Source of the DNA: WJLY01 sp964399265
Lineage (GTDB): Bacteria; Joyebacterota; Joyebacteria; Joyebacterales; Joyebacteraceae
Length of the DNA stretch: 39,827 nucleotides
Assembly (NCBI GenBank): GCA_964399265.1
Contig: CAYNQF010000014.1
Location: 1 to 39,827, forward strand
Direction: 5' to 3'
Each line of letters begins with the position of its first letter. Position 1 is the first letter of the stretch. The notes under the pieces are model-generated. The model searched no databases. It was not told where the DNA came from and worked only from the letters and a program-made list of their open reading frames with translations. This document shows positions 7,207 through 16,018 of this stretch, in pieces. The position numbers and the translations under genes were made by a program.

Positions 7207-10200
7207 CTACTTGAGAAGGACGACCTTGCGCTCGCGCGGAGCCATCGCGGCGGCCTCGAGTCTTACGAAGTACACGCCCGATGCCACGCGGTTCCCGGCG
7301 GAGTCGCGCCCGTCCCACACGACGCTCTGCCTGCCTCCGATCACCGGCCCGTCGATCAGCGTCGCCACGCGGCCTCCCGCGATGTTGTAGACGCAGAGCC
7401 TTGCCCTTTCCACGCCATCGGGGACCGAGAAGGCTATCGTGGTCACGGGGTTGAACGGGTTCGGGACATTCTGTTCGAGTACGAGCGTTCTGGGCGCCGC
7501 GAGACCGCCCTCGGGCACGTCGGCCGGGATCTCGTAGCCGTAGAAGCTGTTGCGCTCGTTGCTGTGCTTGAACGTGCCCCACTCGATCCCGTCGCCCTGG
7601 TCGTAGTCACCGTAGCAGTCCCACACGTACAGCTTGCGGTCCATCCCCGCGAGGACGACGTCGACGTCGCCGTCCTGGTCGAGGTCGGTGAGTGTCGGCG
7701 TGCTGTAGATCTCAGCGCCCGTCTGGATCGGCCAGCCGGGTATCGTGTTGCCGTTCGCGTCGAACGCGTAGAGCCTGCCGCTGTTGCTGCCCACCACGAT
7801 CTCGAGGCCCGGGTCGCCGTCGATGTCGCCGACCGCCGGGCTGGAGTGCGAGTCGAGGTTCTCAGAGACCACCGTCTTCGGCCAGCCTGCGAGCAGTGAG
7901 CCCTGCCACGTCCAGACCCTGACCTTGCCCTCCGATGAGACCGCCACTATCTCGAGGTCTTCGTCCCCGTCCAGGTCGGCGAGAGCCGGTGACGGCGCGA
8001 AGTCGCTGAGCGTCTTCATCTCCAGGTACTTCGGCCATCCGGGAAGCGGCGTGCCGGACGAGTCCAGGACCCAGATGGAGTCCGCGTTGCTCACGGCGAC
8101 GACCTCGGGGTCTCCGTCGGCGTCGACGTCGCCCAGCGCGACCGAACTCATCACGTATCCGCCGGTGTCGAAAGGCCAGCCTGCGACGTCCGTGCCGTCA
8201 GGATTCAGGCACTCGACCTTGCCCGAGCGTGAGCCCATCACTATCTCGAGATCGTGGTCGCCGTCCATGTCGGCCATCGCGGGGGACCCATACTGGTACG
8301 AGGTGCCGAGGTTCTTGAAGCGACCGATCGTCGCGGGGTTCGAGTCACCGTCAATGAGTTCGGTGCCGTCCGGATGGAACGCGTAGAGGTAACCGTCCGA
8401 GCACGCCACGACGGTCTCATCCAGGCCGTCGCCGTCGAGGTCGCCCATGGTGGGCGTCGACCAGCAGCGCTTCTGCGTCGTGACGGGCCAGCCCGGCAGT
8501 ACGCTCGAGTCCTCGGCGTTCCACGCGAAGATCTCGTAACTTGGAACCTCCGCGGTCCCGACGTTGCCCCACGCGGCCCCGACGATCTCGGGGTACTCGT
8601 CCCCGTCCATCTCTCCGACGGCGAGGCTCGCCCAGTATCCGCCGTAGCCGTCGTTGTTGTAGATGCCGTTGGTTCTCGGGTCACCGTCGCCGTCGCGATA
8701 CTCAGTTCCGCTCGCGTGCCAACAGTAGATGTCCCCGGCGCCCACGAGAAGCTCGTTGCCGCCGTCGAGGTCGATGTCGCACACGACGGGCGTGCCGTGC
8801 ATGCCCTCGCCGCCGGTCAGCGGCCATCCGGCCAGGCTCGGCGGGTTCGTGCTCATCTCGATTATCTCCGACATCGCGCTCTCGTTGCCCGAGAGGTCGA
8901 CCGAAGTGACCTTGTAGAAGTACTGCTTGTTCTCCTCGAGGCCTGCGTCCTCGTAGTACGCGATCCCCTTGACGAGCCCGTCGTTCGTTATCGAGTAGGT
9001 GCCTCCCTCGGTCTCGCTGCGGTAGATGTTGTAGCCCCAGAGGTCCGAGGCCTGCACCGGGTCCCACGAGAGGTAGATGGTCGTGGCCTGAACCCATCCC
9101 ACCAGCGTCTCGGGCACGGCCGCCGCCGTCAGCTCGAAGCTCTTCGTCCAGACCTTGCCGTCCTCGTCCGTGAGTTCGAGCTCGAAGTAGTCCGTGATGG
9201 TCGAGTTCACAGTGAAGCTGAACCCGCCGGTACCGGCCGCCGTCGAGCCCTCCGTGACGTCACCCCAGGTGTCGAGGCTGTCGTTCACGGTCACCTCGGC
9301 GTTTCCGTACCTCAGCACGCCCGAGACCGCGTCGGCGTCGCCGTTGCCCTCGTTCAGCAACGTGACCACCAGGTTCACCGTCTCACCGGGCGAAGGGATG
9401 CCGTCGTTGCCGTCATCGACGTCGTTGTGGAGCTGGACCAGTTCGGGACGAGCGATCTTCAGTATGAAGTCGCTGACCCACGTGGTCCTGGCCGAGGTCG
9501 TGAATGTCACCGTCAGGGGTAGCTCGTAGTCGTTCGGGCAGTCGTTGTCTATCGACAGCGCGAACGCGTCGACGAACTCGACCACGGCCCCTCCGGCAAG
9601 CGTTCCAAGCGTCTCGAGGCTGTCGACCATCGTCGCGTACGAGTCGGTCGTCGACAGCTCCGCCGTCACGCCGGTCGCCGCGCCTCCGCCCCCGTTGCCC
9701 ACGGTCACGTCGAGCTCGACGGTCTCGCCGGCCTCGGCGCGCCCGTTGTCGTTGCCGTCGCTCAGGCCGGTGGCGTCGTCGTCGACCTCGCTCGATCGGT
9801 AGGTGAGATGGGCGCCGGTCGAGGACAGGACGTTGATCGAGTCCTCGTACGGGAAGTGGTTCTGGCCCGTGACGGTGATGGTCATCTGACCTGTCGTGTG
9901 CGGCGTCACGTTGAGCGTTGCGTGCCCGGTGGCGTTCGTGTATGCCGTTGCGTAGACCTCCCCGTCCTTCGCGATGCAGATGAACGCGCTGTCGACCGCG
10001 GCCGGATCGGTCGCGGTCACGTTGATGGACGCCGATCCGAGGGGGATGGACGCGTTGTGGACGACCGTCAACGCCTTCGGCCTGTCCGTGAGGAGTCTCG
10101 ACTCCGGGTCGCCCAGGAGGATGTAGCTCATCTGCGTCCACCTGTCGGTGTTGTCGTATGACGACACACTCACGAACGGGCTCTTGCTTGCGGCGCAGAT

Positions 10201-11931
10201 GACGCCCGTCCTCGTGATGCCCTCGGAGTAGAAGCGCTCGAACCACTTGACGAAGTAGTCCTTGGCGGTCGTCGGGAAGCAGAACCTGGAGGGTCCCCAG
10301 AGAGCGGCCGCGCCGCCGTCGGGGTTGTTGATGAAGCGCTCCGAGATGCAGTCGTACTCTATGGCGGTCGACGTGCAGTCGAGCATGTACATGAATCCGC
10401 TGTGGTCCATCCCGTTGTCGAGTGAACTCACGTCCTCGAGGAGCAGATACTGGTCCTTGCTGGTCCGAAGTATGTCCTTGTTACCGTGTCCCACGTGTGT
10501 CGATATGTTGTACCCGACCGCGAGCGAGTCGAGCGCGGCCTCCCGTCCGAGCGGGTAGGAGCCGGGGTATGACGTGTAGTTTTGATACAGAAGGCAGCTG
10601 CGGACCGGGGAGTACGCGAGAGAGGGCTCGACCACGTCTCCCGCTCCGTCCGAGCTTATGATCTGTCCGGGCTCCCAGTCGTAAGGGAACAGCACCTCGG
10701 CCAGGTGAAGGTTCCTCTCGGCGAACGTGGGGTCCGGTGCCTTCTCGTAGGTCAGCACCTTGTTGACGAAAGTCTCGGCCTCGAACTGCGTCGTGGACGG
10801 GGCGCGTCCCACGAATACGTCGCAGTACAGGTCGAGGCTGTCGCCCTTGTCCTGGTACCCGGCGTATCCCTCGCCGAAGAACCTGTCTCCGTCGTCGTTC
10901 CAGTTCCCGTCGAGGTCGCTGTAGTAGAGGTCGCTCGTGATCTCCCATCCTCCGTAGTAGTCCGACCATCCGAAGCGGGGAGGCACGATGTCGGTGTCGC
11001 CGCCCAGGAGGACGAACGTCGCCCCCCACGAGGTGTAGGCGTCTCTGATGAACAGCCTGATCCGCTCGGCCGTGTCGCAGCCGCCCGGGTAATTGGCGTT
11101 GATCCAGTCGACCGTCCGGACGACGGCAGGCACGCCCTTCTTGGTCTTCCAGTCCGCGAGTTCCTGAAAGTACGGAGACAGCTCGTCGTTGGTGATGATC
11201 ACGTACTCGACGGGGCTACCCTCGAGCGAGGGTGAGTAGCGGGGAGAGAAGCCGTCGACGCTCACCTGGTCCACCACCTCGACGTCCGAACCGCCGACCA
11301 TCGGCACGTCCTCGGGGTTCTCCACGAGGTCTCTCACGAGCCTGCGATATAGCTCGGCCGACTCCGCCGTCATCCGCGCGCGTGGATGTGCCCTGTCGGA
11401 GCCCGGCGCCAGCACCAGACGGACCGATATGTCGGTTGCCAGAGAGAGCGTTCCGCTTGACGGAGCGTACTGGAGCGGGTAGACCGCGACGCTTGCTATC
11501 CTGTAGCCGCCGAGGTAACCGTCGCCCAGATAGACGGCGCGGCTCGCGGGATAGGGGGCGTCGCTGTCGTAGATCTTCCCGTCAGGCTCCGTCCAGACCG
11601 GCGCCTCGCCGATCGGGACCTCTCTCTGCGCCGGCAGCACCCTGTGGATGCCCGGCAGGTCCGACTCCTCACACTCGACGACCACGTCCTCCACCCGTGA
11701 GTCGGCTGGTATCACGAAGTGCAGCGTCTCGTACGGAAGCGACGGGGCCCCGGGTTCAGACACGGTCCGGAGTCCCTGCATGCGGCAAGACGTGTACTGC
11801 CCCGCGTCGATCAGCTCGACGCGACCCGACTCGAAGGCCATCTCGCGGGCGGGGCCTCTGGCCCCTGCGGGAAAGGTGGCCGCCGCGAGCGTCAGTATGA
11901 CCAGGAGACACCTGAGCCATCTTGTCGTCAT
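7207..11931 (-). CDS. Secreted C25 (gingipain-family) protein with FG-GAP propeller and C-terminal sorting domain
   Basis: A 1574-residue multidomain exported protein. Signal peptide about 1-25; pro-region to about 235; peptidase C25 domain about 241-615 with the catalytic pair in H-V-G-H-G-N (His about 482) and M-L-D-C-T-S (Cys about 519). Ig-like and CARDB-like domains follow, then one fibronectin III domain ('I-Y-L-S-W-D-P...G-Y-N-I-Y-R-S'). About eight FG-GAP/VCBS-type repeats come next, each with a D-x-D-G-D-x-x-x-E-I-V calcium-binding-like core and often ending G-W-P. The C-terminus is a FlgD/T9SS-like tail (N-P-F-N-P...V-Y-N-I-A-G...W-D-G-R-D...V-A-S-G-V-Y-F-V-R-L...V-V-L-L-K). The ATG at 11931 has an AAGGAGGG site. 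It has its own promoter and a long structured leader. Likely role: cell-surface or secreted endopeptidase or adhesin. Only a weak 6-bp dyad separates its end from the convergent ABC-F gene. Confidence 0.9.
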   Translation of the reverse strand: MTTRWLRCLLVILTLAAATFPAGARGPAREMAFESGRVELIDAGQYTSCRMQGLRTVSEPGAPSLPYETLHFVIPADSRVEDVVVECEESDLPGIHRVLPAQREVPIGEAPVWTEPDGKIYDSDAPYPASRAVYLGDGYLGGYRIASVAVYPLQYAPSSGTLSLATDISVRLVLAPGSDRAHPRARMTAESAELYRRLVRDLVENPEDVPMVGGSDVEVVDQVSVDGFSPRYSPSLEGSPVEYVIITNDELSPYFQELADWKTKKGVPAVVRTVDWINANYPGGCDTAERIRLFIRDAYTSWGATFVLLGGDTDIVPPRFGWSDYYGGWEITSDLYYSDLDGNWNDDGDRFFGEGYAGYQDKGDSLDLYCDVFVGRAPSTTQFEAETFVNKVLTYEKAPDPTFAERNLHLAEVLFPYDWEPGQIISSDGAGDVVEPSLAYSPVRSCLLYQNYTSYPGSYPLGREAALDSLAVGYNISTHVGHGNKDILRTSKDQYLLLEDVSSLDNGMDHSGFMYMLDCTSTAIEYDCISERFINNPDGGAAALWGPSRFCFPTTAKDYFVKWFERFYSEGITRTGVICAASKSPFVSVSSYDNTDRWTQMSYILLGDPESRLLTDRPKALTVVHNASIPLGSASINVTATDPAAVDSAFICIAKDGEVYATAYTNATGHATLNVTPHTTGQMTITVTGQNHFPYEDSINVLSSTGAHLTYRSSEVDDDATGLSDGNDNGRAEAGETVELDVTVGNGGGGAATGVTAELSTTDSYATMVDSLETLGTLAGGAVVEFVDAFALSIDNDCPNDYELPLTVTFTTSARTTWVSDFILKIARPELVQLHNDVDDGNDGIPSPGETVNLVVTLLNEGNGDADAVSGVLRYGNAEVTVNDSLDTWGDVTEGSTAAGTGGFSFTVNSTITDYFELELTDEDGKVWTKSFELTAAAVPETLVGWVQATTIYLSWDPVQASDLWGYNIYRSETEGGTYSITNDGLVKGIAYYEDAGLEENKQYFYKVTSVDLSGNESAMSEIIEMSTNPPSLAGWPLTGGEGMHGTPVVCDIDLDGGNELLVGAGDIYCWHASGTEYRDGDGDPRTNGIYNNDGYGGYWASLAVGEMDGDEYPEIVGAAWGNVGTAEVPSYEIFAWNAEDSSVLPGWPVTTQKRCWSTPTMGDLDGDGLDETVVACSDGYLYAFHPDGTELIDGDSNPATIGRFKNLGTSYQYGSPAMADMDGDHDLEIVMGSRSGKVECLNPDGTDVAGWPFDTGGYVMSSVALGDVDADGDPEVVAVSNADSIWVLDSSGTPLPGWPKYLEMKTLSDFAPSPALADLDGDEDLEIVAVSSEGKVRVWTWQGSLLAGWPKTVVSENLDSHSSPAVGDIDGDPGLEIVVGSNSGRLYAFDANGNTIPGWPIQTGAEIYSTPTLTDLDQDGDVDVVLAGMDRKLYVWDCYGDYDQGDGIEWGTFKHSNERNSFYGYEIPADVPEGGLAAPRTLVLEQNVPNPFNPVTTIAFSVPDGVERARLCVYNIAGGRVATLIDGPVIGGRQSVVWDGRDSAGNRVASGVYFVRLEAAAMAPRERKVVLLK

Positions 11932-12202
11932 CTTCGACTCCCTCCTTACGTGTTCGCATGTCGGGGGCACACAAGACAGAGAACGGGACCGCAGCGCTCC
12001 TCGGAGGCCGGATCCCGCCGCACTCGGGTCGCGTCGGCGCGCGCACCGCAGCCGGAGGAACCAGCAGGCTCCGACGGATCAGAGCCTGCGCTGAGCAGCG
12101 CTCGGCCCACACTGCACTGGACAAAAGCGGTAGCAGTCTGCGGTGTGCTTGTCTCCCGGGCCCCGCGGGCGGCGGGATCCCCTGACGCGTCTCCTTGATG
12201 AC
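11932..12202 (-). promoter_or_regulatory. Long structured 5' leader of the first C25 gene (candidate cis-regulatory RNA)
   Basis: About 270 bases lie between the mapped promoter and the start codon, with no gene inside. A perfect 12-bp inverted repeat (GGATCCCGCCGC at 12010-12021, GCGGCGGGATCC at 12169-12180) encloses a perfect 8-bp one (CACCGCAG 12044-12051 / CTGCGGTG 12138-12145). That in turn encloses a hairpin GCAGGCTC/GAGCCTGC (12064-12071 / 12082-12089) and an overlapping GCGCT/AGCGC hairpin (12088-12092 / 12097-12101). I recognise no known riboswitch consensus. The stems are seen directly; a regulatory function is inference. Confidence 0.45.
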
Positions 12203-12208
12203 GCACGA

Positions 12209-12237
12209 ATTCTAGCATAATATTCAGCGAGCGTCAA
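12209..12237 (-). promoter_or_regulatory. Sigma-70-type promoter for the first C25 gene
   Basis: On the minus strand: -35 TTGACG (12232-12237), exactly 17 bases, -10 TAGAAT (12209-12214), with TGC before the -10 (extended -10). The spacer is locally AT-rich in an otherwise very GC-rich region. Start of transcription is expected near 12202. Confidence 0.8.
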
Positions 12238-12367
12238 GGAGCTTCAACTCCCTGACGCCCGCAGAGTGCCTGCTTCCGTACTTGCGCGGCTGAGTGCTGC
12301 TCCGCATCGGGGCCACGCCCCTGACGCGGGACGGGCATATACCCTCTCGCCCTGGCCTCGCAGGAGC
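12238..12367. other. Intergenic stretch with 70-base-spaced direct repeats and a weak terminator hairpin
   Basis: This lies between the end of the second C25 gene and the promoter of the first. It has a GGGGC-CAC-GCCCC hairpin (12309-12321) without a T-run, possibly a terminator for the upstream gene. It also holds two of three direct copies of CCCTGACGC (12250, 12319; the third is at 12180). No gene seen. Confidence 0.4.
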
Positions 12368-15300
12368 CTACTTCAGCAGGGCCATCTTCCTGGAGTCGCT
12401 CCAGGAGCCCACTGAGAGCCTCGCGAAATAGATGCCGGAGGCCACCTCTCTGCCCCGGTCGTCGCGTCCGTTCCAGGTCACCACATGCTCGCCCGCACCC
12501 GGATGCCCGTCGAGCAACCTGGCGACGAGTCTGCCCGCCACGTCATAGACGGAGAGGGTTACCCTGTCCGCCCCGGCGCCGACCGTGAAGCGGATCGAAG
12601 TCTCTGGATTGAAGGGGTTCGGAACGTTCTGGTCCAACACGTGCACCGGTCCGGCGACTGCGCCGTTCACCCCGCTCGTGCCGAGCAGGTTCGCTTCATC
12701 CAGCAGCCTCGACACGTACTCCTCGCGCGTCGACGGGGAGGCGCCGTCGGACATTCCCCCGAGCAGAACCGGAACCATGAAGACGTGCGAGCCGGTCGAC
12801 CCGTCGAGATAGGCGCTGCCTCGGTTCTTGCCGTCCTGGTCCACGAGGATCGCCGAGGAACCCGGTGTTCCGTCAGGAGACACCTGAGTCACGAACTGGT
12901 CCGGCCACGACTGATAGTCGTACGCGAACGACATCCCATCCATTGGGGAGCCTCCGCTCCCGGACACTGACTGAACGTTCCCGGTCGTGCGGGCCACGCC
13001 CGCGTCGTAGACGGAGTGGAATCTCTCCCACAGCTCGATAGTGGCGGGAGTACCGCCTCCATCGTAGAGTGTCCCGAAGCTCGGCTCCTCGACGTACACG
13101 CTGCCGCCCCCGTCGATGAAGTCGGTCAGAGCCGCCGCCTCCTCATCGGTCATGCGGATGTTGAGTGCGCCGTCGCCGAAGTTCATGACACCGCCCAGGT
13201 AGACGACGAGGTCGAAGGGCGACAGGTCGGCGGGCAGCTCGGCGGCGATCGAGTAGAGCTCTCCGATCGAGGAGAGAGCCTGCTCCCAAGGCACCTCGGA
13301 CCCGTCGGACGAGGTGAAGTCGTCGTTCATTCCGTCGAACGGCAGGTCGCCGTCGTCCGCGTCCCAGATCAGGATGCGGGCATTGTTGCTCGCGGCGACT
13401 GGACCTCTGACCGCTACCTCGGATGTTCGGTTGCCCGCCAGGTCCATGGCGACGACCGAGTAGTAGTAGGCGTCGCCGTCGGCCACCGACGCGTCCGTCC
13501 AGGACGTGAGCCCCGGATCGATGATCCGGTCCGCCGTCGGCGTCAGCGCGGATACGTCAGAGAACGGGTGGTCCTCCCTGTAGATCTCGTAGCACGCGAA
13601 GTCGGCGGGAGGCGTGTATCCGGTCCAGTCGAGGTCTATCGCCGAGCCGGTGTCGAACGGGTCCGCGACGACGAGTGTCGACACCGTCGAGGGAGCGTCC
13701 GTGTCGGGCGTCTGGTCAACGACCTGCAGCGTCTCCCGGTGCGGCGACATGCCGGGTCCGGTCACCGTGAGAGCGATGTCCGACTCAATTCCCGGGGACG
13801 GTTCCAGTACCGCCACTCCGTCGGCGCCGGTCGTGGCGGACTCGTAGATCTCCGCGTTCGACAGGAGAGCCAGCGCTCCCTCGAGGGGCCGGCCGTCGAC
13901 GCTGACCGTGACCACGAACTTCTGGTCTCCCAGAGTGAGAGAGGACGGACGAGACACGTTGGCCGAGATGTCTGGCGCATCGGTCCATATGCGCAACTCC
14001 GGGTCGCCCAGGAGAACCAGCTCGTACAGGCAGAACCGGTAATAGGACATCGTCCTTGCGAGCGAGACGAAGGCGTCCTTGTGGGCCGCCGTGGTGACGC
14101 CGATCTGCTCGTTGCCCTCGTTGAAGAGCTGGTTGAAGAATTCCCTGTCGAACAGGTCGGACGTGCCCTCGCCGGGGTCACCGGGGGTGCCCCATCCGTA
14201 CCTCGTGTTGCCTACGAACGCGACTCCACCGCCGTTCGGGGCGTTCACCCAGTGTTCCGCCATGCAGTCGTAGTCGATCGCGGCCGCCCAGCAACCGATC
14301 GAATACATGATGCCGTATCGGCTTCCGTTGGTGAGATTGTCGAAGTCTGAGCGGTACAGCGCCGACGAACCGATGCTCATCACGTTCCAGTTGGCGTGAC
14401 CGTTGTGGTTGATGATGTTCGAGCCGGCGTTGATGTTGGAGATGACGTTGGTCTTCGTGAGGAGCCCGTTGGTCTGATAGAGCTTCGTGATCGGGTCGAA
14501 CCTCGCCGGGACCGAGTCGTCGTCGATCATGTTCTTGCAGACGGCGTGGTCGGTCCAGGGCGAGTCCCAGAGGACCTCCGCCATGAACAACATGTTGAGC
14601 TGGTAGTCCGTCGGGAGCGGGTTGCCGGAGGACGTGCCCTCGTAGGTCAGTGTCCGCTCAACGAACCTGGTTACCTCGGATGCCGTGTTGACGGGAGCTC
14701 TGCCTACGAAGACATCGGCGTACATGTCGATGTTGTCCTGGTAGACCTCTCCCCACACGCCGTCACCGTCGTCGTCCCAGCTCCCGTCGAGGTCCGCGTA
14801 GTAGAGGTCGCAACGGAGATCGTCGCCCGAGTCGCCGTTCTTGGCGAAGGCTATCCGGTCCGGCACTATGTCCGTGTCGCCACCCAGCAACACCCATGTG
14901 GTCCCGTGATTCTGGTAGTAGTCGATGATGCAGTTGCGGATTCGCTGCTGGTTGTCGATGCCCGCGTAGTTCGAGTAGATCCAACTCGTGGAGACGATCT
15001 CGGCCGGGACGCCCTTCATGCTCTTCCAATCCGCCAGCGGCTGGAAGAGAGACACGTAGGAGGAGTCGGTGATGATGAGGTACTCGGCGGCGCCGTCCCT
15101 CGTCGGCCCGCCACCCGATGCGATGGACACATCCGACGGATTGACCACGATGGACCTGGCTCTGGCCTGTCTCGCGTCGAGCGACCTCGAAGAGTCACCT
15201 CCCGGCTTGCGGATCGAGTTCGCCGCCGGCACCAGCGAGAGAGTGACAGAGATCTCGTCGTGCAATTCGAGCCGCCCTTCAGACGGGACGTAGCTGACCG

Positions 15301-15775
15301 GGTACACGAAGACGTTCGCCACCCTCTGTCCGCCCATGTTGCCGTTGCCGGCGAACACGACCACCCCGGAAGGGTAGGGAGCCGCCGACGAGTAGACGGC
15401 CTCGTCGCGGGGCGACACGGGCATTGGGCCCGCGTAGGAGAGCGGGACCTGAGGCTGGACCGGGCTCACGGCGAATACGCCCTTTATGGGAAGCACGTGG
15501 TCATACGACACGCTGGCGCCGACGGCCTCCATGCCGTCGGGGACGGCGAACGTGGCGACCACGAGAGGCAGTTCCGGCCGTCCTTCCTCGACCGTCTGGA
15601 GAGCGTCCCGGAGGCTCACGACCTCGCGGCCATTCACGGAACGCACCGACAGGTCGGACCTGTCGAAAGAGAACGTGTGCTCAATCGATGCTGACTGCGC
15701 GGTCAACGGCAGGACAACGAGCAAGACGGCCGTCATGGCCGCCGCTGAGAGGAACCGCTGCCGTGAAAACCCCAT
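12368..15775 (-). CDS. Secreted C25 (gingipain-family) protein with Fn3, GATase-like and sorting domains
   Basis: A 1135-residue exported protein related to its downstream neighbour but with a different C-terminal half. Signal peptide about 1-28; pro-region to about 225; C25 domain about 230-610 with the catalytic pair in N-H-N-G-H-A-N-W-N (His about 460) and S-I-G-C-W-A-A-A (Cys about 495). A C25-type Ig-like domain follows, then a fibronectin III domain ('Y-E-I-Y-R-E-D...Y-Y-Y-S-V-V-A-M-D'), a GATase1-like/DUF4350-like alpha-beta region (from 'A-R-I-L-I-W-D-A-D-D-G-D'), and a FlgD/T9SS-like tail (N-P-F-N-P-E-T-S-I...W-N-G-R-D-D-R-G...A-L-L-K). The open frame extends to 15874, but the ATG at 15775 has an AAGGGGGG site and starts the signal peptide. 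Own promoter immediately upstream. Likely a secreted or surface protease. The two genes look like an old, diverged tandem duplication. Confidence 0.9.
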   Translation of the reverse strand: MGFSRQRFLSAAAMTAVLLVVLPLTAQSASIEHTFSFDRSDLSVRSVNGREVVSLRDALQTVEEGRPELPLVVATFAVPDGMEAVGASVSYDHVLPIKGVFAVSPVQPQVPLSYAGPMPVSPRDEAVYSSAAPYPSGVVVFAGNGNMGGQRVANVFVYPVSYVPSEGRLELHDEISVTLSLVPAANSIRKPGGDSSRSLDARQARARSIVVNPSDVSIASGGGPTRDGAAEYLIITDSSYVSLFQPLADWKSMKGVPAEIVSTSWIYSNYAGIDNQQRIRNCIIDYYQNHGTTWVLLGGDTDIVPDRIAFAKNGDSGDDLRCDLYYADLDGSWDDDGDGVWGEVYQDNIDMYADVFVGRAPVNTASEVTRFVERTLTYEGTSSGNPLPTDYQLNMLFMAEVLWDSPWTDHAVCKNMIDDDSVPARFDPITKLYQTNGLLTKTNVISNINAGSNIINHNGHANWNVMSIGSSALYRSDFDNLTNGSRYGIMYSIGCWAAAIDYDCMAEHWVNAPNGGGVAFVGNTRYGWGTPGDPGEGTSDLFDREFFNQLFNEGNEQIGVTTAAHKDAFVSLARTMSYYRFCLYELVLLGDPELRIWTDAPDISANVSRPSSLTLGDQKFVVTVSVDGRPLEGALALLSNAEIYESATTGADGVAVLEPSPGIESDIALTVTGPGMSPHRETLQVVDQTPDTDAPSTVSTLVVADPFDTGSAIDLDWTGYTPPADFACYEIYREDHPFSDVSALTPTADRIIDPGLTSWTDASVADGDAYYYSVVAMDLAGNRTSEVAVRGPVAASNNARILIWDADDGDLPFDGMNDDFTSSDGSEVPWEQALSSIGELYSIAAELPADLSPFDLVVYLGGVMNFGDGALNIRMTDEEAAALTDFIDGGGSVYVEEPSFGTLYDGGGTPATIELWERFHSVYDAGVARTTGNVQSVSGSGGSPMDGMSFAYDYQSWPDQFVTQVSPDGTPGSSAILVDQDGKNRGSAYLDGSTGSHVFMVPVLLGGMSDGASPSTREEYVSRLLDEANLLGTSGVNGAVAGPVHVLDQNVPNPFNPETSIRFTVGAGADRVTLSVYDVAGRLVARLLDGHPGAGEHVVTWNGRDDRGREVASGIYFARLSVGSWSDSRKMALLK

Positions 15776-15827
15776 CTGCACCCCCCTTGGGTCGCTCGGG
15801 TTTCGTCGTAATCTGTCTATCCATAAC

Positions 15828-15856
15828 ATTTTACCGCAAATTGCGGCCATAGTCAA
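15828..15856 (-). promoter_or_regulatory. Sigma-70-type promoter with a palindromic spacer, for the second C25 gene
   Basis: On the minus strand: -35 TTGACT (15851-15856), 17-base spacer, -10 TAAAAT (15828-15833). The spacer contains the perfect dyad CCGCAA-A-TTGCGG (15834-15846), directly next to the -10. This is a natural place for a repressor or activator to bind. Transcription should start about 45 bases before the start codon. Confidence 0.8.
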
Positions 15857-15899
15857 GGATGGGTGCGCGCTCAAGGGGGACTAAGGGGTGTAAAGAAGC

Positions 15900-15998
15900 G
15901 GGGGCGCAGCCCCCACCGTCCTCTGCCAGGACGGTCGGCCGCGCCCCCGGACAATCGCCGGTGAGGCTCCCGGATGGTGCCGCTCCCCGCTCTCGGGG
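15900..15998 (-). terminator. Compound hairpin terminator after the secreted-protein gene
   Basis: An outer stem GGGGGCGC/GCGCCCCC (15900-15907 with 15941-15948) encloses a perfect ACCGTCC/GGACGGT hairpin (15915-15921 with 15929-15935). Read leftwards it is followed by a pyrimidine-rich CTTCTTTA. A further CCCCG-CTCT-CGGGG hairpin sits at 15985-15998. It ends the 16019-17251 gene and insulates the next promoter. Confidence 0.65.
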
Positions 15999-16018
15999 GC
16001 GACGTCCGGGTCCTCCGA

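Noticed and set aside
8254..9522. 422-residue plus-strand frame opposite the FG-GAP region
   Set aside because: Shadow of the repeat-rich gene; no ribosome site or recognisable domain.
12010..12180. T-box or known riboswitch in the C25 leader
   Set aside because: No T-box UGGN sequence, no specifier loop and no recognised riboswitch core; kept only as an unnamed structured leader.
13016..15694. Two long plus-strand frames (444 and 432 residues) opposite the second C25 gene
   Set aside because: Antisense shadows with Arg/Val/Asp-rich composition; the C25 gene has clear motifs, promoter and ribosome site.
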